Source: Arcticibacter svalbardensis MN12-7 (GTDB taxonomy: Bacteria > Bacteroidota > Bacteroidia > Sphingobacteriales > Sphingobacteriaceae). From it: DNA of 48,417 bases. Shown here piece after piece: positions 18,629 through 27,418 of this stretch. The DNA is taken from positions 1-48,417 of the forward strand of contig NZ_AQPN01000071.1 in the NCBI RefSeq assembly GCF_000403135.1, written 5' to 3'. Both the position numbers and the translations under genes were made by a program. Each line of letters opens with the position of its first letter. Position 1 is the stretch's first letter. Under the pieces are notes generated by a model. The model saw only the letters and a program-made list of their open reading frames with translations, ran no database searches and had not been told where the DNA came from.

Positions 18629-19327
18629 ATGAGAAAACATATACCTAACGCCGTCACTTGTCTTAATCTATTAAGCGGGTGTATTGGCGTTACGTTTGCT
18701 TTCAGTAACAATCTGACCTATGCTGCAATCTTCATTTTTATTGCAGCTGGATTTGATTTTATGGATGGAATGTCAGCCCGGATTTTAAAGGTGCATTCCC
18801 CCCTGGGAAAGGAACTTGATTCGCTTGCAGACATGGTTAGTTTTGGCTTTTTGCCAGCCTCTATTGTATACCAGCTCTTTTTGCAGGCACCACAATTGGG
18901 AGAGATGAGTGTGTATTTGAACTACTCGGCATTTTTTATTGCCATGTTTTCGGCTTTACGGTTAGCTAAGTTTAATATTGACCCGCGTCAGGGGGATCAT
19001 TTTATTGGACTTCCTACTCCTGCTGTGGCCATACTAGTTGCCTCTTTACCATTTATTACTGCCGGTGGTGGCAGTTTTTGGATGGCTTTTATACAGAATC
19101 CATTCTTTCTGTTTATTTTTAGTATTGGATCAGGTATTTTGCTGGTCATGGAAGTTCCACTGATTTCTTTTAAATTCAAGAACTTTGAACTGAAAGAAAA
19201 CCTGTTTCGCTATATATTGATATTATCTGCGGTGATCCTGATCTTAATCTTTAAGTTTGCAGCTGTTCCGATACTTATATTTTTATATATCGTTTTATCC
19301 ATCATTCAATTTACATTTATAAGATGA
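18629..19327 (+). CDS. pssA: CDP-diacylglycerol-serine O-phosphatidyltransferase
   Basis: A 232-residue inner-membrane enzyme that makes phosphatidylserine from CDP-diacylglycerol and serine, leading to phosphatidylethanolamine. The CDP-alcohol phosphotransferase motif D-x2-DG-x2-AR-x8-G-x3-D-x3-D is seen in FDFMDGMSARILKVHSPLGK followed by ELDSLADMV (about residues 47-77). N-terminal PNAVTCLNLLSGCIGV and several hydrophobic spans fit class II PssA. It starts five bases after rho stops and overlaps purS by four bases (ATGA), so translation is coupled. Confidence 0.95.
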   Translation: MRKHIPNAVTCLNLLSGCIGVTFAFSNNLTYAAIFIFIAAGFDFMDGMSARILKVHSPLGKELDSLADMVSFGFLPASIVYQLFLQAPQLGEMSVYLNYSAFFIAMFSALRLAKFNIDPRQGDHFIGLPTPAVAILVASLPFITAGGGSFWMAFIQNPFFLFIFSIGSGILLVMEVPLISFKFKNFELKENLFRYILILSAVILILIFKFAAVPILIFLYIVLSIIQFTFIR

Positions 19328-19575
19328 AATTTATTGCCGAAATCAATGTAATGCCTTTAAAAGAAATTCTTGATCCTCAAGGTAAAGCCGTAACCGGTAG
19401 TATGAAAAACCTGGATCTTGCTGAAATTCAAAACATCCGTATTGGCAAGCATATTACACTTGAAATAGATGCCGACACTGAAGAAATTGCACGTCAGAAA
19501 GTAGATACTGCCTGTAAAAAACTATTAGCTAACCTGATTATGGAAAGCTATGAGTTTGAACTAACGGCAGTTTAA
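19324..19575 (+). CDS. purS: Phosphoribosylformylglycinamidine synthase subunit PurS
   Basis: An 83-residue subunit of the FGAM synthase complex (PurS-PurQ-PurL) in purine synthesis. Family text: INVMPLKEILDPQGKAVTGS, then IQNIRIGKHITLEI and a C-terminal MESYEFELTAV. Length is normal. purQ and purL are not in the window. Bacteroidota often use a long fused PurL, so a separate PurS here implies a split enzyme in this strain or a spare subunit. It ends the rho operon and is followed by a strong terminator at 19608-19650. Confidence 0.9.
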   Translation: MKFIAEINVMPLKEILDPQGKAVTGSMKNLDLAEIQNIRIGKHITLEIDADTEEIARQKVDTACKKLLANLIMESYEFELTAV

Positions 19576-19607
19576 TAGCAGCTGACCGATACAGCTCTCA
19601 TTTCATG

Positions 19608-19650
19608 AACTCAAGTTGCCTTTGTTTATCTGGCAACTTGAGTTTTTTTA
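19608..19650 (+). terminator. Strong intrinsic terminator after purS
   Basis: A perfect 13-bp stem, AACTCAAGTTGCC (19608-19620) and GGCAACTTGAGTT (19632-19644), with an 11-base loop and a T tract after it. It sits between the convergent rho-pssA-purS unit and the RND efflux gene, so it may serve both strands, although the leftward T tract is weak. Confidence 0.9.
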
Positions 19651-19659
19651 TGCATCATT

Positions 19660-22600
19660 TTATGGTGTCTGTTCTGTTTCTCCCTCTATCTTAGTGGTAT
19701 TGAAGATCCCCTTAACCTTCCTTGATCCTTTATCAGCAATAAGATACATACATGGTACCAGTATTAAAGTAAGGAAAGTGGCGAAACTGAGTCCGAAGAT
19801 CATGGTCCAGGATAAAGGTCCCCAGAATGCCACGTTGTCTCCTCCAAAGTATAAATGAGGATTAAACTCACTGAACAACAACTCGAAGTCGATATTCAAA
19901 CCTACTGCTAATGGGATCAATCCCAGCATAGTAGCGGTTGCGGTTAGTAATACCGGGGTCATCCTCGTTTTTCCAGCTTCAATAGCGGCATCTTTTGTCG
20001 ACATCCCCTGCTCTACCATCAGCTCTGTAAACTCCACTAAAAGAATTCCATTTCGTACTACTATACCGGCAAGGGCAATGATCCCTACACCGGACATGAC
20101 GATAGACATCTCCATCCGGAAAATAACCACACCAAGCAATACGCCTATTACACTAAACAATACCTCACTTAATATAATAAGTGGTTTGCTGATGGAATTA
20201 AACTGCAGCACCAGGATAATTAAGATCAAACCGAAAGCTGTCATGAGTGCACCTCCTAAAAAGGCGGCTGTTTCCATTTGTTCTTCCTGCTCACCGGCCA
20301 TCTTTATTTGAACTCCATCTGGTACCTTAAACTGGTTTATTTCGGATTGAATAGATGCAACCACTTCGTTGGCATTATAATCGCCTAAAACGTTGGATGA
20401 AAGGATGATGATTCTCTTTTGCTGCTTCCTTTTAATCCCTCCATAGGTATTGATATAATCCACGTCGGCAAATGAGGATAGTGGAACCTGACGTATTTGT
20501 CCGCCCATAGCCATATCCCGGTACGTAACTTTCATGTTTCTTAAGGATTGCAGGTTATTGCGCTGGTCTTCTTTTGCCCTTACATTAATTTCGTAATCTT
20601 CATCATCGTCTCGAAACTTAGATACTTCCTTTCCATATATGGCGGTACGAAGTTCCATTCCGATCTGTCCGCTGGAAATACCTTCTCGGTTTGCCCTCTC
20701 CCTATTGATATTGAAAAGGATTTCCGGTTTATTGTTCTGGAAATCAGATTTAAGCTCTTCTACACCGGCGATATTCTGTGCATCAAGGTATTTCTTGAGC
20801 CTGTCTGATGCTTTAACAATGGAATCGAGGTTATCTCCCGTTATTTCAATAGAAATAGGTTTTGCAGTTGGTGGTCCGGATTGCTCTTTCGTAACCGCAA
20901 TGGCGGCTCCGGGAATTCCTTTTACTGCATTTCGCACCTTATCCAGGTAAAGGGAAGTGTTTTCGCCATGACGCTTTCCGTACTCCACAAAGGCCACCGT
21001 GACTTTCCCCCTGTTAGGGTATTCCCCCTGATCTTCATCCTGCGGATCGGTAACTCCAACTGTGACGTTTGAAATAATGGAAGAAACGATTTTATTTTTT
21101 TTCCCTCCTACGGCCTGAGTGACCCGATCTTCGAGCTTTTTAATTACTTCATTGGTATAGGCCTGATCAGTACCAACCGGCAACTGCGCATACACGTAGA
21201 TAAAGTTGGGATCTGACTCGGGAAAGAATACAACTTTTGGTGGCACTACAGCTACCAGAAGAAGGGACAAAACAAACAGCCCGATGGTGCTGAATATAAT
21301 GGTGCGGGGACGCTCTACTGCCCAGGTTAACAGCTTCACATACTTTCGCTGAAAAGCTGGCCAGGCAGTTTCCTGGAATGACTTTACGGCTCGCGTAAAA
21401 AAGAAATGGTTAGCCAGATAAATAAGGGCTAAAAAGACGACAAAGTTGCCTAAGCCAAAGCTGAACAAGTAACATATGCCCGCCAGAACAAGCATCACGA
21501 CAAGTACACGTTTAACTGACCGGTCAAATGCAGGCTTTTGATTCGCCTCGTGCTCCTCATGCGATTCCATAAAATCTACCGCAAACACCGGGTTAATAAT
21601 ATAGGCTACCACCAGGGAGGCTAGTAACGTGATAATAAGGGTTACGGGAAGAAAAAACATGAATTCGCCTATAATTCCGGGCCAGAACAAGAGCGGTATA
21701 AATGGAGCCAGCGTGGTTAATGTTCCCGAAAGTACGGGAAGGAATACTTCGCCAGCGGCCATTTTAGCGGCTTTTTTGATGGGTACTTTACCGTTGTCAA
21801 AGATCCGGTGTGTATTTTCTATCACCACAATGGCATCGTCTACTACGATACCCAGCCCCAGCAAGAAGGAGAACAGCACGATCATGTTCATCGTAAAGCT
21901 GAAACCGAACACTGCCCCCAGTGCGGGCATGGTTAGGAACGCGATAAACATGGATAAGGGGACTGACATGGCCACAAACAAGGCATTGGTGACACCCATA
22001 AAAAACATCAGAATGATGGTTACCAGGATAAAACCAATGATAATGGTGTTGATCAGGTCATGGAGTGTTACCCTGGTTTGATCTGACTGATCTCCTGTTA
22101 TAGTGATCTCCAGGTTTTGGGGCAAGGTCGTTCCCTTCATTTCTTTGATTAACGCATTGATCTTATCAGATGCTTCAATCAGGTTTTCGCCACTTCGTTT
22201 TTTACATTCAGGGTTATTACATTCTTGCCATACAAACGGGCATAGCTATTTTGCTCCTTAAAGGAATCTTCTACTTGTGCAATATCCTTTAGATATACGA
22301 CAGCTCCGGTGGCCGATTTTACTATGATATCGGCTATTTCTTGAGCACTTACAAAGTCTTTTTTTACGTTTAGGGTACGCCGAACGCCATCCATCTTTAC
22401 TGTACCACCGGAAATAGTCATATTTTCATACTTCACGGCATTTTCTATATCAGTAAAGGAGATTTTTGCGGCATCCATTTTCTGAAGGTCTACATTGATC
22501 TGAACTTCAGGGTCAAGGGCTCCTACGATATCCACCCCGGAGATCTCTTTTAAACTTTCAATCTGATCTTCCAGATCATCGGCATACTTCTTTAAACTTT

Positions 22601-23072
22601 TAAGGTCGTAATCGCCGGAGATATTGACGTACATGATGGGAAGATCGGACAGGTTGATATCCTGCACATCCGGTTCGTTTGGCAGGTCGGTTGGCAGATC
22701 CTGCCGCGATTTGTCCACGGCATCTTTTACCCGCTGCTTGGCATCTTCAATCAGTACCCCGGTGTTGAACTCTGCTGTGATGATGGAAAAGTCCTGGTAC
22801 GAATTGGATGTTATTTTCTTTAACCCTTTGATTCCTCGTAATTCCTTTTCGATCTGTTTGGTTACCAGGTTCTCCATATTCGCTGGAGAGGTTCCCGGAT
22901 AGATGGTCTGAATAAATATTTTAGGAATAATAATCTCCGGAAAGTTCTCCTTAGGTAGACTATTATAGGCTCTGATTCCCATCAGGGTAACAATAATAGT
23001 CAGCACATAGATGGCCATCTTATTATCTATTGCCCAGCTGGAGGGTCCAAATTCTTTATTTAAGTCTTTCAT
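19660..23072 (-). pseudogene. RND efflux pump permease, frameshifted
   Basis: An AcrB/MMPL-type RND transporter that would extrude drugs or other compounds using the proton gradient. Two frames make one protein of about 1,137 residues. The first (23072-22179) has the N-terminal span and first porter domain (PKENFPEIIIPKIFIQTIYP). The second (22140-19660) carries the remaining spans, including FSFLLGLGIVVDDAIVVIEN with the conserved transmembrane Asp pair. The break is at a coding-strand run of six A (22198-22203); one extra A restores VKKRSGENLIEASDK. The heptamer A AAA AAC there is also a canonical -1 slippery site in the right frame. Everything else is intact, so this is a recent lesion, a base-calling error or programmed slippage. 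Confidence 0.85.
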
Positions 23073-23122
23073 GTGATCGGTATTGTGAGGTAAGACCTAT
23101 GCGCTTTAGAGAGATCTTAATT

Positions 23123-24208
23123 TTAAATTTTAATCAAATCGCCATCATTCAAATCCTGAAATCCTGCGGTAATAACCTTATCCCCTGCTTTTAATCCGCT
23201 TAATACCTGAGCTTGTCCGGCTGATATTTTACCTGATTTGATCGTTGTCCGTTTCGCTTTTCCTTTTTCGGCAATGAAAACATATTCGCCGCTTTCGGAC
23301 CGTTGAATACTATTGATTGGCACAGTAAGGGTGTTTTTGGATTCAAAATCTACAATTTTAAGAATGGCAAGCATATTGGGACGATAGCTGCGTTTTGGAG
23401 GCAGTTTGACTTCAACCATGAAACTTCGGGAAGAGGGATCAATAACCTTGGAGGCGAAGGTAACCTGTGTGTTTAAACTGTCCGGAATATCAGGAAAAAC
23501 CACCTTCACATCATCTCCAGAGTGCACCATGGAGCCGTACGATTCTGCCAGCTCTGCTTTAACGCGGAGATTACTGGCATTCACGACGGTGATTCCGGGC
23601 ATTCCCGGACTAACGGATTGTCCCAGTTTCAGATCCATCCGGTCTACCGTTCCTGTTATTGGAGATTTGAGTCTAAAAGTAGAAAGCTGGGATCGCAGTA
23701 CAGCCATTTGTTTTTCCAAGCCATCTTTTTGGGCTTTCGCATTCAGATACTGCACTTCAGTACCTATTTTCTGGTCCCAAAGATTCTTCTGACGCTGAAA
23801 GATGTTCTTAGCCAAATCCAGTTGAGTTTGTACCTGTGCGACGTTCTGAAGAAGTACCTTATTATCCAGCTGAGCCAGTACCTGTCCTTTACTTACGTTT
23901 TGGCCTGCCTTTACGTAGATGGCGGTAATGACCCCGGGAGATTCTGCGCTAACCTGCACATTTTCCTGTGCATCCACTTTCCCTTGCACCTCAACATAAC
24001 TGTTGAAAGTGACCGGTTTTACTTCAGTAACCGCCACGTCTACGGTTTGCTGCTGAGGTTTGGTGCCAACTTCCTTTTCCAGATCGGCAATTTTGCCGTC
24101 AAGAGAAGTACGCTCCTTTTTTAATTTCTCCAATTCAGCTTTTTTATCTTTGGGTTTTCCACATGCAACGATGAAAACCAGTACTGCCAAATAAATTAAG
24201 TTCTTCAT
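23123..24208 (-). CDS. RND periplasmic adaptor (membrane fusion protein)
   Basis: Links the RND pump to the outer-membrane channel. I choose ATG at 24208 (361 residues) since it begins a lipoprotein signal, MKNLIYLAVLVFIVACGK, with the lipobox Cys at residue 17; the longer frame to 24250 runs into the channel gene. A coiled coil follows (KKAELEKLKKERTSLDGKI), then a lipoyl/barrel-sandwich half (VEVQGKVDAQENVQVSAESP), a helical hairpin (QVQTQLDLAKNIFQRQK), the second lipoyl half (FRLKSPITGTVDRMDLKLGQ) and beta-barrel and membrane-proximal domains. It is intact, unlike both partners in the same operon. Gap to the channel gene is 19 bases. Confidence 0.93.
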   Translation of the reverse strand: MKNLIYLAVLVFIVACGKPKDKKAELEKLKKERTSLDGKIADLEKEVGTKPQQQTVDVAVTEVKPVTFNSYVEVQGKVDAQENVQVSAESPGVITAIYVKAGQNVSKGQVLAQLDNKVLLQNVAQVQTQLDLAKNIFQRQKNLWDQKIGTEVQYLNAKAQKDGLEKQMAVLRSQLSTFRLKSPITGTVDRMDLKLGQSVSPGMPGITVVNASNLRVKAELAESYGSMVHSGDDVKVVFPDIPDSLNTQVTFASKVIDPSSRSFMVEVKLPPKRSYRPNMLAILKIVDFESKNTLTVPINSIQRSESGEYVFIAEKGKAKRTTIKSGKISAGQAQVLSGLKAGDKVITAGFQDLNDGDLIKI

Positions 24209-24227
24209 TATTTTTCTATTTGCTCTT

Positions 24228-25567
24228 TTAATGGATCCGCCCATAGGCATTTTCTAAATCTACTTTGCTTATCAAAGCATCATATAATGCCTGGATATAG
24301 TTATTTTCGGATTGCTCTAACTCGGTTTGAGCCTGGGTAACTTCAATACTTGACCCTACACCTTCCTGGTATTTTATTTTTGAAACCCGTAAAACTTCTT
24401 GTGAAAGCTCCATATTGGCTTGTTGATTTTTTAACGATTTTACGCCATTCTGGTAGGTAATACGAGCTTGCTCCTGCTGCAAGAGGATTCCATTTTTTGC
24501 ATTAACCAAGGTATTGTCGTTTTTTTTAAGCTCTACCTCTGCCTGTTTGACCCTGTATTTGCGTTGAAAACCACTGAAGATGGGAATGCTAAGTCGTAAT
24601 CCAATTACTGTACTGGGATATTTAATATCATACAGATCGCCAAAATTTTCTGCTTGATATTGATAAGTGGAACTCCCAAAGGCAGAGAGTGTGGGCAGAT
24701 ATTCGGATTTAAGTCTTTGTAAATTAAGATCATTCAATTTTCGCTGCGTTTCTAATAATCCATACTCCACTCTGTTCTGATAGGCTGTAGTATCTACCTC
24801 AAGTGGTGTATTGCTGTCGAAAACCACGTCCACAATTTTCTCCTCTACCAGTAAGCTATCTGTCACTTTCATACCGATCTGGAACTTTAACAATTGATTG
24901 GATAACACGATCAATCGTTGCGTATTCTCTCTTGTGGTTAACAGGTTATTGTAGAGCACATTTATGCGGTCGAGATCTATTTTTTCAGCGAAGCCCTGTT
25001 TATTTAATGCTGTAGTTTCTTTTACCTGCTGACCTAATTGAGTTACGTTGGCATCTAAAAGCCGAAGTTGTTCATTGCTGACCAGAACCTGGTAGTAGGC
25101 TTTAGTAACCGCTACGTTTGTGGCGATTTTGGTGCGGTTAAAATTCCGCACACTAAGTTCTTTATACGTTTTTGACCCTTTTAAGGCAACGATATAACTT
25201 CCGCTAAATAAAGCTGATTGAGTGTAACCCCAGCACTGGATTGATATTTCACACCAAATTTTACTGGTATAAACGTGCCGGGTTCATCAAAAAACTCTCC
25301 TGGAAGAAGTGTAGTAGGAATCTTTAAAAAATCCTGAAAATCAGCGTTTGCACTGAGTTGCGGCAAACCAGTACCAATGGTTTCTTTAACAGCATAATTC
25401 GCTTTTTCGATATCCAGTTTTGCATTTTTTAAAGAGTCCTGGTTTTCATAAGCATACTCCAGGCATTCCTGTAAGTTGAACTTAAATGTTCTTTCCTGGG
25501 AATTTTGTTGCGCCCTTGTAGTAACGCTACTGAAAAGTATGAAGGTGACCAATAGGGTATTTCTCAT
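24228..25567 (-). pseudogene. TolC-family outer-membrane channel, frameshifted
   Basis: The outer-membrane factor of the same efflux system. The first frame (25567-25181) has a signal peptide (MRNTLLVTFILFSSVTTRAQ) and the start of the TolC domain (FNLQECLEYAYENQDSLKNA). The second (25151-24228) carries the rest, ending in a typical SKVDLENAYGRIH. At about 25210-25212 one T is missing on the coding strand. Restoring it gives NQLLFSGSYIVALKGSKTYK and joins the frames into about 446 residues, the normal size. The local sequence is not a slippery heptamer, so programmed frameshifting does not explain this one. It is either a true lesion or a base-calling error. Confidence 0.85.
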
Positions 25568-25576
25568 AATCCTATG

Positions 25577-26206
25577 TTATTCTTCTGTTATTTGTTTGTA
25601 TTGATTGATTAAGCTATGTCCTTTTAAGTTGCATAAACCATACAGGAAGTGCTCTGTAATCTCGGTCATGACCTCAGATAAATCAAAATCACTTACTGGA
25701 TAAACAACATGGTTGAAGATTGCATCTACCTGATCCATACGCATTATAGAAAGCATTTCCATATTTATATTTTTCCTGTAAAGACCTTCACGGATACCTC
25801 TTTTGAAGTTCCTGATTAGGCAACCCCGCATATTATCATAACGATGGTTCTTGAATAATTGCCATGTTTGGGGGTGAAACTTCTGAAGATCATAAAATAT
25901 AATCGGGTTCATCCGTGAGATGAGGCCACTCAACTGTGCCACCACATGAAAGATCTCTTCTACTGCATTGTTAGCTTCCAACTCATTCCTAATCATTACA
26001 CTGGATTCTCTTCCAAGCATTTCCGTAATAAGCAAATGAACCAGCTCATCTTTATCTTTAAAATGAAGATAGATCGTTCTTTTAGAGATACCCAGATCAC
26101 GGGCCAGATCATCCATAGTGATTCGCTTGATGCCATAGTGGCAAAACAAAACTTCAGCCTGTACCAAAATTCTTTCTTTTAATTCGGGTGTTGTCATCAC
26201 GATCAT
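25577..26206 (-). CDS. TetR/AcrR family transcriptional regulator
   Basis: A 209-residue repressor, first gene of the efflux operon (9 bases before the channel gene). The N-terminal helix-turn-helix is clear: ILVQAEVLFCHYGIKRITMD then DLARDLGISKRTIYLHFKDK (residues about 14-53). The C-terminal ligand domain is variable, as expected. The start could be ATG at 26206 or 26197; both are close to the domain. As the leading gene it probably represses its own operon; a dyad at 26222-26250 lies just upstream and is the obvious operator candidate. The ligand is unknown. Confidence 0.93.
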   Translation of the reverse strand: MIVMTTPELKERILVQAEVLFCHYGIKRITMDDLARDLGISKRTIYLHFKDKDELVHLLITEMLGRESSVMIRNELEANNAVEEIFHVVAQLSGLISRMNPIIFYDLQKFHPQTWQLFKNHRYDNMRGCLIRNFKRGIREGLYRKNINMEMLSIMRMDQVDAIFNHVVYPVSDFDLSEVMTEITEHFLYGLCNLKGHSLINQYKQITEE

Positions 26207-26221
26207 TCTAACATAAAACTA

Positions 26222-26250
26222 GGAAAACTTTTTAGTTATTAAAAGTTTCC
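26222..26250. promoter_or_regulatory. Candidate TetR operator dyad
   Basis: GGAAAACTTTT (26222-26232) and AAAAGTTTCC (26241-26250) form an imperfect palindrome with one extra A, centred 30 bases upstream of the regulator start. Position and symmetry fit an autoregulatory operator. No good TTG/TAnnTTTG promoter was found around it. Confidence 0.45.
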
Positions 26251-26478
26251 AAAAGAAATTGTATACTAAAAGGTGATGTTAAGCTGTAAAGGATCAACAG
26301 GTTGTGATATAACTAAACCAAGTATAGAGGAATTCCTTAAATTTTAAATTCGTAAAGTTTAATGTAACCGGAATCGGTTCAATAAAAACATCCTCAAAAA
26401 TACAGCGCTGATGAGACTCTATTTATGAGGATGTATAGTTTATGGGTATTGTTATTTTGCTTATTATATTAGCTTGAC

Positions 26479-26847
26479 TTATATTTTGGTTAAAAGTTCT
26501 TGTTTTGCTTTCGCTAATCCTTCATAAATCAAGACGCAGGTTTCATTTATTTCTAAAAAATCTTTTTCTATTGTATCTAAATCAACTAATTTCCGGGCAT
26601 TGGATTCAATAACGGACATCATATCCTTAAGTTCATCGGCACCTACAAAAGCAAGTGTTGGTTTTATTTTGTGCGCTGAATCAGCTGTAGCTTTCCAGTC
26701 TTTTTGCTGAATGGCTTCGCCTAATTGCGTAAAATAGATAGGAGTCTGCTCGATAAATATATCGATCATATCAATGATAAACTCAGTACTTCCTCCTGCG
26801 ATGTCATTTAAATAGGCGAGATTTACGTCAAATATCTTCGTTTTCAT
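26479..26847 (-). CDS. HPt (histidine phosphotransfer) domain protein
   Basis: A 122-residue free-standing phosphotransfer protein that would shuttle a phosphate in a multistep phosphorelay. I choose ATG at 26847 (MKTKIFDVNLAYLNDIAG); the longer frame adds residues from inside folK. The domain pattern is complete: an N-terminal helix (TEFIIDMIDIFIEQTP), the phospho-accepting His in DSAHKIKPTLAFVGADEL, and two final helices. No kinase or receiver gene is nearby, so its partners lie elsewhere. It overlaps the end of folK by 20 bases, so both are expressed together. Confidence 0.88.
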   Translation of the reverse strand: MKTKIFDVNLAYLNDIAGGSTEFIIDMIDIFIEQTPIYFTQLGEAIQQKDWKATADSAHKIKPTLAFVGADELKDMMSVIESNARKLVDLDTIEKDFLEINETCVLIYEGLAKAKQELLTKI

Positions 26848-27337
26848 ATTCTGTTGGGAAAAATTTGTATACATGCAAGTTATCTAAAAGTTGTTTAAAT
26901 AGTTCAGAAATTTGCAATTTAAGTACGGGATGCATTAAGGATGGTGCAATTTCATTTAAAGGAGTAAGTACGAACCTACGTGTATGCAGCAGCGGATGGG
27001 GAATAATAAGGTATGGTCTTTGAATATGTTTCTGGTCATAAAACAAGATATCGACATCTATAACGCGGGAATCCCACTTTTCACCTCTTACCCGACCTAG
27101 CAGATTTTCGATAGTGTGTATCTCATCAAGCAATTTTTTAGGACCTAGTTCAGTTTCAACCTGCAGCACTTGATTCAGATATTTTGGCTGATTTTCTATT
27201 CCCCATGAATCCGTTTCATAGATCGATGATCCTTCTATGATCCTACCGATGTCCTCGGATACTAAGTTAGCTGCTTCTCCCAAATAATATGATCTATCTC
27301 CAAGATTACTGCCTAGTAACAAATATATAGTATGCAT
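26828..27337 (-). CDS. folK: Hydroxymethyl-dihydropterin pyrophosphokinase
   Basis: A 169-residue enzyme that transfers pyrophosphate from ATP to 6-hydroxymethyl-dihydropterin in folate synthesis. Motifs: YLLLGSNLGDRSYYLGEA at the start, SIYETDSWGIENQPKYLNQV, then WDSRVIDVDILFYDQ (two magnesium-binding Asp) and IPHPLLHTRRFVLTPLNEIA. Length is normal. Its end overlaps the HPt gene. The divergent sppA starts 81 bases away, so this gap holds both promoters; I did not find clear boxes. Confidence 0.95.
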   Translation of the reverse strand: MHTIYLLLGSNLGDRSYYLGEAANLVSEDIGRIIEGSSIYETDSWGIENQPKYLNQVLQVETELGPKKLLDEIHTIENLLGRVRGEKWDSRVIDVDILFYDQKHIQRPYLIIPHPLLHTRRFVLTPLNEIAPSLMHPVLKLQISELFKQLLDNLHVYKFFPTEYENEDI

Positions 27338-27418
27338 AAAAACTTATTTAGGTTGTAACGTTTCAAATATATTCATATCTAATTGCATATAATTGTATTA
27401 CTATAAAAGTTTACTTCC

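Noticed and set aside
25181-25567. Programmed frameshift in the channel gene
   Set aside because: The break reads CTT TAT TTA GCG, which does not allow re-pairing after a -1 slip; a lesion or base-calling error is simpler.
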